Positions 20,256 to 20,356 of a DNA stretch of 20,356 bases are shown piece after piece (the stretch's first letter is position 1; each line of letters opens with the position of its first letter). The notes beneath the pieces were generated by a model that had not been told where the DNA came from, searched no databases, and was given only the letters and a program-made list of their open reading frames with translations. A program made the position numbers and the translations under genes. Source of the stretch: an uncultured Clostridia bacterium (GTDB lineage: Bacteria > Bacillota > Clostridia > Oscillospirales > Ruminococcaceae); assembly GCA_944388825.1 (NCBI GenBank), contig CALXKG010000056.1:1-20356 (forward strand), in the 5' to 3' direction.

Positions 20256-20355
20256 CAGTTTGCTTCGCTTCGCTCCGGCAAACTGGAGAAAACCACTTTC
20301 CGGCCATACGGCATTGGCCGGAATTTCGCGCAAAGCGCGAAACCGCGTTTTTCTC
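20256..20355. repeat. Cluster of three perfect hairpins at the window end
   Basis: CAGTTTGC (20256-20263) pairs with GCAAACTG (20278-20285); TTCCGGCC (20298-20305) with GGCCGGAA (20316-20323); TTTCGCGC (20324-20331) with GCGCGAAA (20335-20342). GAGAAAAC (20286-20293) can also close over the last two by pairing with GTTTTTCTC (20347-20355) with one extra T. No gene is seen from 20076 to the end. Confidence 0.6.
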
Positions 20356-20356
20356 A

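Noticed and set aside
19610..20314. Minus-strand open frames across the tRNA operon (234 and 121 residues), including the phrase GATGLEPAASWSQTRHSTK
   Set aside because: They are antisense translations of the three tRNAs; phrases of this kind are a familiar artefact of tRNA clusters. No ribosome site or protein family supports them.

Overview
The window looks like chromosomal DNA of a GC-rich, endospore-forming anaerobe of the Clostridia, most likely an Oscillospiraceae/Ruminococcaceae-type gut bacterium (inference). The support is a dipicolinate synthase pair (dpaA/dpaB), an oxygen-sensitive Fe-S L-serine dehydratase, a glycyl-radical-activase-like radical SAM protein, LplB/LplC-type sugar permeases with a large lipoprotein binding protein, tRNAs with encoded CCA, and clear AGGAGG ribosome sites with TTGACA-17-TATAAT promoters. 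Most genes are core metabolism. No phage, IS transposase, CRISPR array or defence system is visible.

Layout. 1-3552 (+): the 3' part of oligoendopeptidase F, L-serine dehydratase alpha subunit and asparaginyl-tRNA synthetase, closed by a long hairpin. 3643-4854 (+): a subtilisin-like lipoprotein with more AT-rich codons than its neighbours. 4910-6336 (-): dpaA-dpaB, with ATGA-overlapping stop and start. 6441-8860 (+): a radical SAM protein, then a MATE exporter behind its own strong promoter and a structured, terminator-ending leader. 8938-12434 (-): a lactonase-family protein, a PhnP-like metallo-hydrolase, SfsA and an RpiR-type regulator. 12676-13704 (+): DAHP synthase, divergent from the lactonase.

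13705-14070 is a gene-free stretch packed with palindromes and bracketed by two near-identical hairpins. 14083-17808 (-) is a sugar ABC transporter: a lipoprotein solute-binding protein and two permeases, with no ATPase. Divergent from it, across a 450-base regulatory region with a 14-bp perfect palindrome, is uxaC (glucuronate/galacturonate isomerase). This suggests that the transporter imports uronic-acid-containing glycans. 19718-20075 is a tRNA operon (Pro-UGG, Thr-UGU, Tyr-GUA) with a consensus promoter and a 17-bp terminator stem. 20022-20356 carries a tandem arrangement of [tRNA 3'-end sequence + hairpin + 29-base conserved block], followed by three adjacent perfect hairpins.

I see no obviously new protein system. 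The observations most worth checking are non-coding: the tRNA-Tyr-linked tandem repeat, the leader RNA of the MATE gene, the bracketed hairpin island downstream of DAHP synthase, and the regulatory architecture of the uronate locus. Among proteins, the subtilase-like lipoprotein with Asp at the presumed oxyanion-hole position is the most unusual.
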